NCBI GenBank assembly: GCA_029582165.1
Contig: CM055879.1
Coordinates: 32,696,830 to 32,760,829, forward strand
Length of the DNA stretch: 64,000 nt
Direction of reading: 5' to 3'
Source: Portulaca oleracea
Lineage: Eukaryota; Streptophyta; Magnoliopsida; Caryophyllales; Portulacaceae
The translations under genes and the position numbers were made by a program. The notes below the pieces were generated by a model that worked only from the letters and a program-made list of their open reading frames with translations, made no database searches and had not been told where the DNA came from. Shown piece after piece: positions 1 to 10,577 of the stretch (its first letter is position 1; each line of letters opens with the position of its first letter).

Positions 1-979
1 TCCAATTTGCCATCAATGAGGCAATGATGAGGTAATTAATTAGGTAACTGTTGGAGAGGGTTTAGGGTCGATCTGAGGTTATGGGGAGCTAACAAATACA
101 GTTGGAAGAAGTAGCCAAGTTGAGTGGCAAGTGGGTTGGCAAAATTGGATCAACTCCCTCAAATTAATTAAAGGGCTTTATTATTCATTATTCATTATTT
201 ATTATTATTATTATTTGTGTAGTATGTGATGATCCATACAAAACTCGATCATATGAATGAATGAGATGTATTAGGTATAGTCAAATCCTACCAAGTCTTT
301 TTAATACTTGTTTCTTGGTCAATTTAGTTTACCCAACTGCAATCGCCCCTCTTATTTGTAATCATAATTAGTATTTAGCTTGTATTATATATACACTGTT
401 TTATACCCTCCTACAAGTTCAATGAACAACATATAGTTGGGTGGCCATCAAAAAGTGGCATTAGACAAATTACACTATTCATCAAGCAAAATTTGAACCG
501 GAAGAGCCTCCCAAAGGTTGAATGTCTCTATGGATTTCTTTTGGGGTGTGGAAATAAGATCAAATTCATGATTTTCAACCTCTTCCACTCAACTTACGAC
601 ATTCCATTGTTTTGATCTAAATCACGCAACTTTAATTCTTTTTTTTTTTTTTTTGGGGGGGGGGGGGGGCATGCTCTTTGATGGGGAAAAAACAACCTCA
701 ACACAAAACCCCCAACTCTGCTCGAGGAAATTAAAGTGGATGTTTGTGATGCCATATATATGTATCTTTTTTATATTGAATATAGAATAGAATTTGTGGA
801 TTACATTTTTCTTAACACATATTTATTTGATTGTAAATCATATAAGTAAGACTACATCTATTTGAGTGTGAACTAAGGTTTAATTTATATTTTTCTCATG
901 TTGTTGCAGTCAACACAAGAAAAATACTGAATTTAATAGTTCGATTATGGGAAAAAATGACTTTATATTTTTCAAAGTC
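1..979. other. AT-rich intergenic DNA
   Basis: No coding potential is seen. A long T run passes directly into a G run at about 639-670, a low-complexity tract that is also a likely place for length errors in the assembly. A short TTA/TTC microsatellite-like tract lies near 180-215. Confidence 0.6.
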
Positions 980-1870
980 TCAAGGGATCCTTCTATCAAG
1001 ATATCTCCTCGAGATATATCAGCAAACATGATAGAAGAAAAAGCATGTAAATTTAGGACTACAATCCCACAAACATAGGCTCTGGTTGTTGATCCAATCT
1101 GTTGTACAATTTGTTTCTCAGTAAATATGTTGTAGTGAGTGTGCTTCGTGTGAGATTAAGTGGTGCTTGATATCTCTAATTATCATGTCAATCTGCAATG
1201 GGATTTGAATGTCACCTTTGATAGCTTAGATAAGGATTAAGCTATCTCCTTCAATGTGTACTTTTGAAAATCCTTTTTCGATAGCTTGTTGAAGGCCAGT
1301 CCAAAAGGTTAGAGCTTCTGTCATTAGGATGGATTGGGAATTAACCTGGTCCGCTCTAGCTGTACAAACTTGCTCAATATGATCTCGGATGACAAAGCCC
1401 AACGCTAACCTTAGTTGTTGAGGGATCCATCAAAATTAAGTTTAACCCATCCCGGACCAGGAGAGATCCATCTAATCGGCATATACCAAGTAGACCTTTT
1501 AATTGAAGTGATGTTGGAAGGGGGTGTTATCATATCACGGGCGGCAAATCTTCTTCCAGCTCGCCATTCTGCATTTCTCTTTGCTCGAATGATGACCCTT
1601 GTTGTATTGAAAATTGACTTGTTGAAGGTGTAATTGTTTCATTCCTTCCGGATACTCCAGACAAGATGGGCGGCTCTTAGGAATTCGTTTGGGGGAAGTG
1701 GATTTCTAAGAGTGTTGAGAATGGTGGTTCCATATTGGCCAATTTATGGATGTGGCCAACCACCCACGAGATTTAGCTAAATTCCACATTTTCCTTATGA
1801 AGTATCATGAATGAGGTGAATGTCTGTCTCAATAGGAATTAGGCAGACCGGGCATGAGGGTTTATCAGTT
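980..1870 (-). pseudogene. LINE ORF2 3' remnant (zinc-binding region and RNase H)
   Basis: On the minus strand this stretch reads, with several stops and frame changes, like the C-terminal part of a plant L1-type LINE ORF2. First comes a CPVC...HLIHD piece of the reverse-transcriptase zinc-binding domain (about 1870-1790). Next is an LRAAHLVWSIRKERNN-type linker (about 1690-1630). Then comes the start of the RNase H fold, PIRWISPGPGWVKLNFDGSL (about 1480-1420), and a later segment near 1290-1160 containing an EGD triplet and an IIRDIKHHL-like helix. This order (zf-RVT then RVT_3) is the known layout of plant LINEs. The reverse transcriptase itself is absent, so it is a 5'-truncated, inactive copy. 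Confidence 0.65.
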
Positions 1871-2236
1871 TTTTATTGCTAAATATATATCAAGCCTCTA
1901 TAATTTCTCTGATATTTTCTGATTATGATTACTTTCCTAAGAATATTCCTATTTTTTAATGAATAAAGTTTTCCACAACATCACATTTATAATATATAAC
2001 ACAATTTCTGTTATCGTTCTTAATTAATAATTTATTTCAATATTTAAAATAAGTCTTTTTTTTAATACTATTGAACAAAATTCGGAAGGTATCGTAGAGA
2101 TGTGTACATTTAGTTAGATAAGCTAATAAAAAATTATAATACAAAATTCTTGATTTTACTTTTATATTTCACTAAGATTTAAAATAAGTATTTTTTTTGT
2201 AATATTTCAACAAAATTTGGAAGGTATCATAGAGAT
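1871..2236. other. AT-rich spacer with a direct repeat
   Basis: A unit of about 60 bp near 2046-2108, ending in GGTATCGTAGAGATGTG, is repeated with changes near 2176-2238, ending in GGTATCATAGAGATGTG. The second copy abuts the left end of the foldback repeat that follows. No gene is seen. Confidence 0.45.
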
Positions 2237-3917
2237 GTGATATTAAAGTCTTTGAAAAAAAATGTGTAAAATTTTGAAAAGGTTGGGTATTTAAAACACT
2301 TCAACAATGTCTAATATATTTTTACTTATATTAACTTATCTAGCAATACCTATCTGATGTTAACCACATTACCTAACTTTATTTGTAAAGTTTTTAAAAC
2401 TGGGCACATTTTCCTGATAATTTGTCAATCAATATTTACTATAATTTATTTAATCTAAATCTACCGCTCCAAAGAAAACACATATACATGTAATATCTAA
2501 GATTTCGTAACTTCCATAAAATCATAACTTATTTTAAATTATTATAATACAATATTATTGTAGGTTTTTTGCTTTTTGGACCCGAAATATAGAGGTATTT
2601 ATTTTCTGGTCCTACAATTTTCATTGTTTATTTTTTGGACCCTATAGTTTATGGGTTGAATAAAAAAGGACCTTAAAGTTTGTAGGTTGAAAAAAAGGCC
2701 CGTGTATTGTTTTTCTTTTTCTTCTCATGTTTGAATTTATCTCCTGATTAGCGCCAAACTTCAGGAGTAAGGTCAAAACTGATATTGAAGCCATGGGGGG
2801 ACCTAGGGCATCGGTGACGGTGGCCACAACTATAAATTTTATGTTTATTATATAACAGTGTATTGGTCACCCCTAATAAAAAGTTCAAGATTTGCCACTG
2901 ATTGAAGCTATAATACATCGCTCTTATTCATGTCAGAACTAATTAGACCATGAAGTATCCAAGGTCTAAGTAGTTCCGATATGAATAAGAGAGGTGTATT
3001 ATAGCTTCAATAATCAGTTTTGACCTTACTCCTGAAGTTGGCGCTAATCGGAGATAAATTCAAACATAGGAAGAAAAAGAAAAATAGTAGACGGACCTTT
3101 TTTTTAACCTACAAAATTTAAGGTCCTTTTTTTATTCAACTCATAAACTTTAGGGTCCAAAAAATAAACAATGAAAACTGTGGGACCAGAAAATACATAC
3201 CCATATATTTCGGGGTCCAAAATACAAATAACCCACAATAATATTGTATTATAATAATTTAAAATAAGTTATGATTTTATGGAAGTTACGAAATCTTAGA
3301 TATTACCTGTATATGTGTTTTCTTTGGAGCGGTAGATTTAGATTAAATAAAGGGTTTTTGGACGCTAATATACTGAACTTTTAGGGTATTGGACAATAAT
3401 ACACTGAACTTTGACCTTAAACAATAATACACTGAACTTTGACCTTGGACAATAATACACTGTACTTTAGGGGGTGTTGGACAATAATACATCCAGAAAA
3501 ATTCTGACGGTGGCTGACTTGGTGGTGATCCTGCGTGGCAGGCGGACCACGTAGGATTGCCACCAAGTCAGCCGCCGCCGGAATTGCTATGAGCGCATTA
3601 TTGTCCAACACCCCACAGTACAGTGTATTATTGTCCAATGTCAAAGTTCAGTGTATTATTGTCCAATACCTCAAAAATTCAGTATATTAGTGTCCAAAAA
3701 CCCTTAAATAAATTATAATAAATATTGATTGACAAATTATCAGGAAAATGTGCCCAATTTTAAAAACTTTACAAATAAAATTAGGTAACGTAGTTAACAT
3801 CGGGTAGGTATTGCAAGATAAGTTAATGTAAGTAAAAACATATTAGACATTGTTGAAGTATTTTAAATACCCAACCTTTCAAAATTTTACACATTTTCTC
3901 AAAGACTTTAATATCAC
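2237..3917. repeat. Large foldback (inverted-repeat) element
   Basis: The left arm (about 2237-2790) is repeated in reverse complement on the right (about 3005-3917). Outer ends pair around GATATTAAAGTCTTTGA (2239) and TCAAAGACTTTAATATC (3899). Landmarks that pair include the GGTTGGGTATTTAAAA block, the CTACCGCTCCAAAGAAAA block and the GGTCAAAACTGATATTGAAG block. A second inner palindrome pairs 2900-2941 with 2970-3012, leaving a loop of about 28 bases. The left arm has about 105 extra bases (2793-2898) and the right arm carries a 352-bp insertion (3352-3703). No transposase is present, so this is a non-autonomous foldback. A transcript across it would form a very long hairpin. Confidence 0.8.
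3352..3703. mobile_element. Mutator-like MITE inside the foldback arm
   Basis: The ends are perfect inverted repeats, GGGTTTTTGGAC at the left and its complement at the right, and the similarity runs further inward. The element is flanked by a perfect 9-bp duplication, TTAAATAAA (3343-3351 and 3704-3712). The unoccupied site is visible in the opposite arm of the foldback at about 2445, which proves insertion. A 9-bp duplication with long terminal repeats is the mark of the Mutator superfamily. Inside, a unit of about 27 bp, GGACAATAATACACTGAACTT plus a short spacer, occurs about three times. There is no transposase. A related copy lies near 51.9-52.35 kb. Confidence 0.85.
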
Positions 3918-3921
3918 CGAG

Positions 3922-4128
3922 TACTCCTTCCATCCCTAAATGAGTGTCAATTTGATTAAGTATTTAATTCACCGTAGATTACTTACAGATTATAATTAGT
4001 TACAATATAAAATTAACACTATTGTAATTTTTAGTACAATATCTTTTTAATGATGTTAATTTCATATTGTAATTTATGACCAATTAACAATTAAAATTTA
4101 GTCAAATTGACACTTATTTAGACTTATT
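3922..4128. mobile_element. Stowaway-like MITE
   Basis: The left end, after a TA, reads CTCCTTCCATCCCTAAATGA, then GTGTCAATTTGA. The right side contains the matching inverted TCAAATTGACACTTATTTAGAC. These are typical termini of Tc1/mariner-related Stowaway elements, which insert at TA. The right extremity has decayed, so its boundary is approximate. It sits about 570 bp upstream of the ZAT10-like TATA box. Confidence 0.6.
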
Positions 4129-4694
4129 ATCTAAGATGAACATACACAAAATGTATGTGATTCACTGAATCCAAAATGATGAGGATTGGATAGGATCCAA
4201 TTCCAAATATGTGAGGATAATGCATGCATAACCCCTTGGCTTCAATTAGGGGTGCGCCGCTTCTCACAGCTTACAGTGGACTGAACCGGCGGCTATAAAT
4301 TTTGGGGTTCGGCATTCATCCATTCCTAACCCCATTGACTTGGACCCAGTCTTACTAATGACACCCCCAACCCCACCTCAATACAAAAGTTGCCGAGTCT
4401 CCCTTCAGTCTTCTTCTTTGTTGGCGTTCTAACCTGTAATAATAATCAAATTCAATTTAATACCGTACTAATTTACTATTCCTTCCCCTCTTCCTATTTG
4501 TTTCCTTCCCCTTGCAATTTGCTTCCCTTTTTTCCCCACCTCTTTCAGCTCACTCTACTCACTACTCTACTCTCTGTTTAATTTAATTCATTAACCAAGT
4601 ACGCAAGTAAAGATAGAAAAATAGTCTCAAAACTTGGCCTACTTTTCTTACCACTTGTCACGCAACTTCCCTCGCTCTTCTTCTCCCACCTCCC
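4129..4694 (+). promoter_or_regulatory. Upstream region of the ZAT10-like gene
   Basis: This 0.57-kb stretch between the MITE and the TATA box should contain the proximal promoter. It is pyrimidine-rich in its second half (about 4480-4690), as is common upstream of plant genes. I do not assign individual transcription-factor sites. Confidence 0.4.
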
Positions 4695-4702
4695 TTTATA
4701 TA
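4695..4702 (+). promoter_or_regulatory. TATA box of the ZAT10-like gene
   Basis: TTTATATA lies in a CT-rich context 156 bases before the ATG. A start of transcription about 30 bases downstream would give a 5' leader of roughly 125 bases containing a (CTTCAT)n tract at 4803-4829. Confidence 0.6.
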
Positions 4703-4857
4703 CACTCCACTCCACTCCCTCACCCTTCACTCTAATTCCCATCTTCATTCATTTCCTTGCTTATCTCACTCTAAAACCAACAAATTTCAACACCAAACTC
4801 AACTTCATCTTCATCTTCATCTTCATCTTGTTATTTCTTTCACGCATAAAACTATCA

Positions 4858-5565
4858 ATGGCACTCGAAGCTCTGAACTCACCCACTACCCCACACGCTC
4901 CGTTCCAATTGGAGGAGTCACCGATGCAGTCTTTGGATCACTGGGTCAAGAAGAAGCGTTCCAAGCGCCCTCGCTCCATCTCCGCCGATGAAACCACCGC
5001 CACCGCCGCCCCGACGGAGGAGGAGTACCTCGCTTTCTGCCTCCTCATGCTCGCCAGAGGCACCACCACCACCGCCCAGCAGAAGGTGGAGGCACCACCC
5101 ACTGCCGTGACGACAGCCAGGTTGGTTTACAAATGCTCCGTCTGCGACAAGGCTTTCGGGTCCTACCAGGCACTCGGCGGCCACAAAGCCAGCCACCGGA
5201 AGCTCGCCGGAGAGGATGAGAAGTCCGCCGCCACAACCTCCTCCTCCTCCGGCGGTGGAGGAAAGACCCACGAGTGTTCCATCTGCCACAAGTGCTTCCC
5301 GACTGGACAGGCTCTTGGGGGACACAAACGCTGCCACTACGACGGCGCTGCCAAGAGCGGCGGAGCAGCCAGCGCCACCGCGTCGGAAGGAGTCGGGTCG
5401 TCGGTCAGCCACAGTCAAGGTAATGGGCAGAGGGGGTTTGACCTGAATCTGCCTGCCCTGCCGGAGTTCACCATGGTTGACCTGCTCAAATTCAGGGGAA
5501 ACCACGACGAAGAAGTTGAGAGTCCACACCCACTCAAAAGGCCACGCTTTCTCATCTTAGAGTGA
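4858..5565 (+). CDS. ZAT10-like: C2H2 zinc-finger repressor, ZAT10/STZ type
   Basis: This intronless gene encodes a 235-residue nuclear transcriptional repressor of the plant C1-2i C2H2 class, linked in Arabidopsis to drought, salt, cold and wound responses. Visible modules in order are a basic B-box/NLS (KKKRSKRPR, residues 31-39), a leucine-rich L-box ([15 protein letters not shown], 54-68), zinc finger 1 (91-113), zinc finger 2 (138-160), and an EAR repression motif ([11 protein letters not shown], 194-204). Both fingers carry the plant-specific QALGGH helix. The start at 4858 gives [10 protein letters not shown], the usual family N-terminus; the frame is open a little further upstream but without an ATG. 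Length matches the family. GC content is far above the flanking DNA. The C-terminal KRPRFLILE tail is also basic. All zinc ligands are present, so I expect a functional gene. The exact paralogue (ZAT10, ZAT6 or AZF type) is uncertain. Confidence 0.95.
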   Translation: MALEALNSPTTPHAPFQLEESPMQSLDHWVKKKRSKRPRSISADETTATAAPTEEEYLAFCLLMLARGTTTTAQQKVEAPPTAVTTARLVYKCSVCDKAFGSYQALGGHKASHRKLAGEDEKSAATTSSSSGGGGKTHECSICHKCFPTGQALGGHKRCHYDGAAKSGGAASATASEGVGSSVSHSQGNGQRGFDLNLPALPEFTMVDLLKFRGNHDEEVESPHPLKRPRFLILE

Positions 5566-7050
5566 TCACCATTAAACACACACTCCATTACTTTGAAGGT
5601 CTCTGATCATGGCGGTTTGATTTCGATCAGTGAAGCTATAGATATTGATGATAGGGATTGAATCCTTCCTTAATTGCTTTGATTTCTCTGCTTTTGAAAT
5701 ATGTACATACTGGGTGGTAGTAATCAATCATCAGTCAACTGTGTTGTAGGGATTTGAAATATTGCTTAATACAATTTCATTCATTCTTTCAACTTTCAAC
5801 TTGCCTACCTTTCTTCACTCTTGATTGCCTTGCAATTTGAATTTACATTTTTTAATGGTAATTTTGGTATGTGTTGGGTAGATGCTGTCATTAATCATGG
5901 ACATGGAGGAGTTATTCTTTGATGGCTTTGGAATTTGTGCCGATTCCCATCTTAAAGGAACGAAATTGATGATGAGGATAAAGTTTTCAACTGAATCTGC
6001 GTAATTTTTTTCCCAATTTGCTGTGACAATCATGGTCATGTGCTGCGAATAATTGAACCATTTTGCAAATTGCTTTCCTTCCAAGCTCCAGCCAATATTA
6101 ACATGCACACTTTGATTAACAAAAACAAAATTGAAAACTATATTTTTGTAATAATTTATTTCTCACCAGTCATGATTCATGGAGCAAATGAATAAGTAAT
6201 ATTAAAATCTTGTTCCTTAAAGTGATAGGATTAAGTTAGTAAACTAAGGTCGGTAAAGAAAAGAAATATAAGAAAATTACATTGATCTGAATGTTTTTTT
6301 AAGAATTTAGATAAATTAAAGTAAGGATAGGATAGGATAAACTCGACTTATCATTCTAAATAACAAGGCTTAACTCAAATTACAAACAAATAACTGAAAT
6401 AAATATGATTTTTCTAATGCTCTCAATGAATAAAAAGTCAAATTAACATAATATCCAATGAGTTTGCCACTCAAATTAAAATTTTCAACCAATATGAATA
6501 CGCGTATTAATCGGTGACTATCCCTAACTTTTTAAGGTGGAACAGATACAGCTTAAGGTCGATGGAGTGTTTAACAATTCATATATTAAAAAAAATATTG
6601 GAAACATAGTTAATTTGATATTGAAATACAACAAAAATCCTAGTTTTAAAAAAGTAGTATCTTCCTTGAAAAATCAATATAGACAGCTGCTAATAAAAAG
6701 AGCAAGGTTTTAGCTTCGGGAGTTAGTAATTACAAATTGCATGTAGTGTGTATGTTGATCAAATTGGACAACGAAAGGTGGCTTTGTTAATGAAAAAAGT
6801 GTCGATATATACATGCCCCCTTATAAACAAATTAAAGGAAGAAAAGAAGATGGATGGCCAAGTCATAGAGTTCACAAGAAACACGCTTTAGGAAGGCAAG
6901 GCATCCATGCAGCTGCAAGCCAATGTCCATATCAAATACACAATGAACACGCTTTGCTACAACTTACGTTACACCCCCCCTCTATTTAGGCATCATTTTA
7001 GTTGTAATACTACCAACTAGCTTTGCTTACCTTCAAACACTACCTTAGCA
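5566..7050. other. 3' UTR and AT-rich intergenic DNA
   Basis: The first 200 bases or so are the likely 3' UTR of the zinc-finger gene, with AT-rich candidate poly(A) signals around 5690-5790. The rest is AT-rich sequence with no recognisable gene or repeat boundary. Confidence 0.45.
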
Positions 7051-7052
7051 TA

Positions 7053-7328
7053 TGCTCCCTCCATCCCTTTTTAAGTGTCACATTACCTAACTTTGTAAAG
7101 CCAATGTTCGCTGCAAATAGAGTAAAAAAAATTGTGTAAGGACTAATATACCCTTCCACTAATTTCAATGTAAAGAGAGTAATAAAGAAGAATTTTAAAA
7201 GGTAAATTAAACTCAAATTCATTTATTAAGGGTAATTTGGGTATTTTAATTATTGAAATTGTAAAATTGACAAATAAAAAGGGACAAGGTAGTTAGAAAA
7301 ATTGACACTTATTAAGGGACGGAAGGAG
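7053..7328. mobile_element. Stowaway-like MITE
   Basis: The left end GCTCCCTCCATCCCTTTTTA, followed by AGTGTCA, is matched in reverse complement by the right end, TGACACTTATTAAGGGACGG then AAGGAG. TA lies outside each end (7051-7052, 7329-7330). Length is 276 bp and there is no coding capacity. It belongs to the Tc1/mariner (Stowaway) group. Confidence 0.75.
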
Positions 7329-7353
7329 TACCATTCCCCACCTATGTTATATA

Positions 7354-7613
7354 CTGACTTCCATTCCATATTAATTGTCATAATTTTGACTTTCATGATT
7401 TCCAGTATTACTCTTTGATTGATAAATTTTTACATAATATGTTATTAACAATTGCAATATTATATTTTTTTATGATAGTATTTTTCGTAACGAATCTAAT
7501 GTTGGTAATTTTATTTAGTAACTTATTGTAAATGTTGAGAAGTTTATGGTCAAAATATTTGAAATTTGATTGCACGATTTCCAAAAATGACAATTAATAT
7601 GGAATGGAGAGAG
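7354..7613. mobile_element. Second Stowaway-like MITE, adjacent
   Basis: Terminal inverted repeats of about 27 bp pair CTGACTTCCATTCCATATTA at the left with TAATATGGAATGGAGAGAG at the right. TA flanks each side (7352-7353, 7614-7615). It lies only 25 bp from the previous MITE but has different internal sequence, so it is a separate insertion of a different subfamily. Confidence 0.7.
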
Positions 7614-7615
7614 TA

Positions 7616-8339
7616 TATAAATAAATATGAGTATAATAAACCAAAAAATAACTTAGGGATCGGTCCAAAATATCCCATCTACTAATTGATTAATTAATTA
7701 TAAATGTATATAGTTACCTTTGAAATCGTCTTTTGATTCTCTTAGTTGTCAAGTTGGCCATCCTCATCCCATGATTTGCATATTGCCCAGTTGCTCAGTT
7801 GCTCCAATGACGTAGATGACGTTCACGTCTCCGAGTGTTAGTTTTTTCTGTGATCTCATTCGTATATGTGGGCTGTGCCCACCCTAAAACCTCACTCATC
7901 GTGGATCTCCACTCAATTTTTTTGCTAGGCTTTACCTACATTGGTTGATTATCGACCGTCATTCCTTGCTTTGCTTGAATAAATTAATGGTGAGGAATAT
8001 AACTAACGTATGGTACAAAATACATGTACAAACTTTGCAATAACGCTTCATAGAAATTTAAAGAAGTTTTGTAATGCTTGGAATATAAATGTATGAAAAG
8101 ATTTAGAGCTCTAATTATCTGAGTTTCATGGGATGGGGATGGTTAAAAAAAAAAAATTTGTACCCGCGGAATCTTACGAGATAGTTAGCAACACTGTTGT
8201 GAGGGCCAATTGTTTCTCAATTTTCCGGTGTGGCCATCCTTGTTTAGTAATGTCCTCCCAATATTGATGTAAAGGGATGTTCGGGACCCTTGAGTGAGGA
8301 GCAGATTTTGGGTAGGAGTAGGGTTTAGTAGTTTATTGA
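7616..8339. other. Intergenic DNA
   Basis: No gene is recognised. The last 150 bases or so may be the 5' leader of the LINE that follows, but I see no diagnostic motif. Confidence 0.4.
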
Positions 8340-9442
8340 GAAGGAAGATACATGTTACATTGCGGAAAATGCGGACTTGGACTGGAGCGATTACTCCGAT
8401 TGGCAGAGGTGGATGAGGAAATTGCAATTAAGAATGAAGTCCCATAGGAAAATATTGCAAATATTGAACTAAACCCTGTTGGACATCTGGTTACCAAACA
8501 CTCCTTCAATTTTAAGGTTCTGGGACCAGTCTTAAGGAATATGCAAAAGCCATCCAAAGGAGTTGTCTTGAGGAATATCCTTTTGATGGTAAACTACTTA
8601 TGGTAAGAGAATGTACAAGCATCGAACAGTTTGCTGAAATCAATTTCAAGTATGTCCGTTTCTTGGCTAAGGCCTATGAAATCCCGATGGTTCCCCAAAC
8701 AACGTCTTTTGCGAAACTTCCTAGAGATAAAGTGAGAGTTTTTGTAGATTGTGAGGAGTAACTAATGTTTGGGGCAGATAAGTCCCTATGTTTTAGGGTT
8801 GACGTGGATGTGACTCAGCCTTTGAGAAGAAAACCTATGGTGAAGGTTAATGGCAAATCTATTTGGATTACTTTGAACTACCTATAGCTACTCTATCATG
8901 GTTGCGGAAGGATATGACATGTGCTTAAGGATTGTGAAGTTGTTGACAAGGATAAACCAAAGGTGGACCTTCAATATTGGAACTGGTTAAAGGCTTCCCC
9001 AATGAAAACGAGAAGAAGAAATGCGGAGAGTGATCGAGGAAGAGAAACGATTGTTCCTTGCATTTAAAGGAAAAGCAACGTATCCCTGAATGAGGAAGAG
9101 GCTGGAATTCTCAAGCCCAGAGGCTGGTCTAGCACCTGTTCGTAGCAATATGAAAATAAAGGATGGAGATTGAAGTGAGATATGGATGGATAGTGGAGGA
9201 GCGGTAGAGGTTGTGAATGAGTCGTTTAAAAAAATTTCTAAATGCAACATGGAGGGGTAAAAGACAAGAGAGAGTGGTAGATTATGGCTCAAATGCTAAT
9301 ACGTATCCTAAAGAACCAGAGGCGGAGGTTGGGGCAGTCCCGCCTACTCCAATGAGCCCTATGCTTAAAACGTGGGGTGTCTCATAGCAACCCTTAAGAA
9401 GTTAATGACCTCTACCAATTGTTGGGGGTTCATAAGCCATAT
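8340..9442 (+). pseudogene. LINE ORF1 (DUF4283 and CCHC knuckle) and start of ORF2, decayed
   Basis: With a few stops and frame changes, the plus strand reads as ORF1 of a plant L1-type LINE. A DUF4283-like segment spans about 8370-8620 (LAEVDEEIAIKNEV, then LVTKHSFNFKVLGPVLRNM). It is followed by a decayed zinc knuckle at about 8860-8990 (HGCGRI...HVLKDCEVV), with YWNWLKASP immediately after it. This is the usual DUF4283 plus zf-CCHC_4 order. The end of this segment (about 9418-9447) reads GVHKPYVV, the beginning of the ORF2 endonuclease. The reading then continues on the far side of the 13.5-kb insertion at 22912. It is inactive. Confidence 0.75.
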
Positions 9443-9447
9443 GTGGT

Positions 9448-10556
9448 TGTAGACACCGGATTTTGTACCGGTATTAGTTTTAGCTATTTGTAAAAATAAG
9501 TTAGCCGATAGTTTAGTAGCATCCAAACCCATTTCTTTTCTAGCCCGAAAACGAGCATAATGGCCCAATATTACGGGACAAACCCGTCTGGGTTCTTTGG
9601 GCCAGAGCATAGCTCAGCTCGGCAAGAACCCGTCTGGGTTGCTGGGCCAAACACAGCTCGGCCCAAAGCCAAACTCGATTGAGTTTCGTCGTCGCGGCTA
9701 AACCTAAACCCTAAACGCACCCCCTACTCCCCCTATTCCACTATAAATTAAACCCTTTTTTCCCTTCCATAGACACACCATGGTATGCTAGAGTATTGAC
9801 ACTAGCATATTCTCTCTACCTCTTCTCTCCCTTTTGCATGCTGCTTCACTAAAGGTTAGCATAGTCGTCATTGATGTAAACCATGTAACATATCGAATTC
9901 ATATTTCTTTTGTGTTTTCAATTCAATATTTTGCATGACATTAATGATGAATTTGTGAAATTTATATCTAATTCCTCCCTTTTAACTTTTGTTTTGCTTT
10001 GATTTAATTCTAGTAGAGTCTATTCGTTGAATAGGCGAATTTGACAATTTTAATTGTCAAATTCGTAACCTTACCCCCGAATCCGTCTTTGGGTTCGTAG
10101 GCCGGAGTTATTTATCAAAATGGTTTGTTGTTTTTCTCCTAAAATTCAACTGGCGACTCTATTTTCGTACTTTGGTATTTTCTTTTTATGATTTTTGTGA
10201 CCTAATTTGTGATTAGCGCAAGGAGTAACCCGGCTTGGTTCAGTTAATGAACCCAGACGGGTTTATCACCTTCTTACCCTTTTTTTTTTCTTTTCTCGTG
10301 GGGTCTGCAGCAGCGAAACCCGTCTCGGTTCAAGCAGGAACCCAGACGGGTTCCTTCGTGCTTTCTCCTTCTTTTTTTGTCTCTTTCTTTCTTCTTTCTT
10401 TAAAGGTGAATCTCGGGCGCATAAATCGTTTTTAATCTGTCAGCGAAAACATTCTTAAAAGTTCAACCTTATTTAAGGTTAAGCAATCCTAGTCGGCTCC
10501 CAATCACCCTTAAGTAGCGCCGCGAAAAAAGGTTCGTCGATTTTTCGGGGTCTACA
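9448..10556 (+). repeat. 5' LTR of the 13.5-kb element
   Basis: It is 1,109 bp with 7-bp terminal inverted repeats TGTAGAC/GTCTACA. A TATA-like CTATAAATTA (9741-9750) marks the likely promoter. Two AACCCGTCTGGGTT motifs lie at the left and the complementary AACCCAGACGGGTT lies at about 10249 and 10348. It is nearly identical to the 3' LTR except for a cluster of changes at about 10230-10360. Confidence 0.9.
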
Positions 10557-10559
10557 GAT

Positions 10560-10577
10560 TGGCGACTCCACTGGGGA
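10560..10577 (+). other. Primer binding site, tRNA-Arg type
   Basis: TGGCGACTCCACTGGGGA begins three bases after the LTR. Its complement ends GGAGTCGCCA, which is the acceptor end of plant tRNA-Arg (GGAGTCG plus CCA). It primes minus-strand DNA synthesis. Most plant gypsy and copia elements use tRNA-Met instead. Confidence 0.8.

Noticed and set aside
4918..5529. 203-codon open frame antisense to the zinc-finger gene
   Set aside because: It is a shadow of the GC-rich ZAT10-like coding sequence; it has no motif and its composition (Gly/Ala-rich) follows from the opposite strand.
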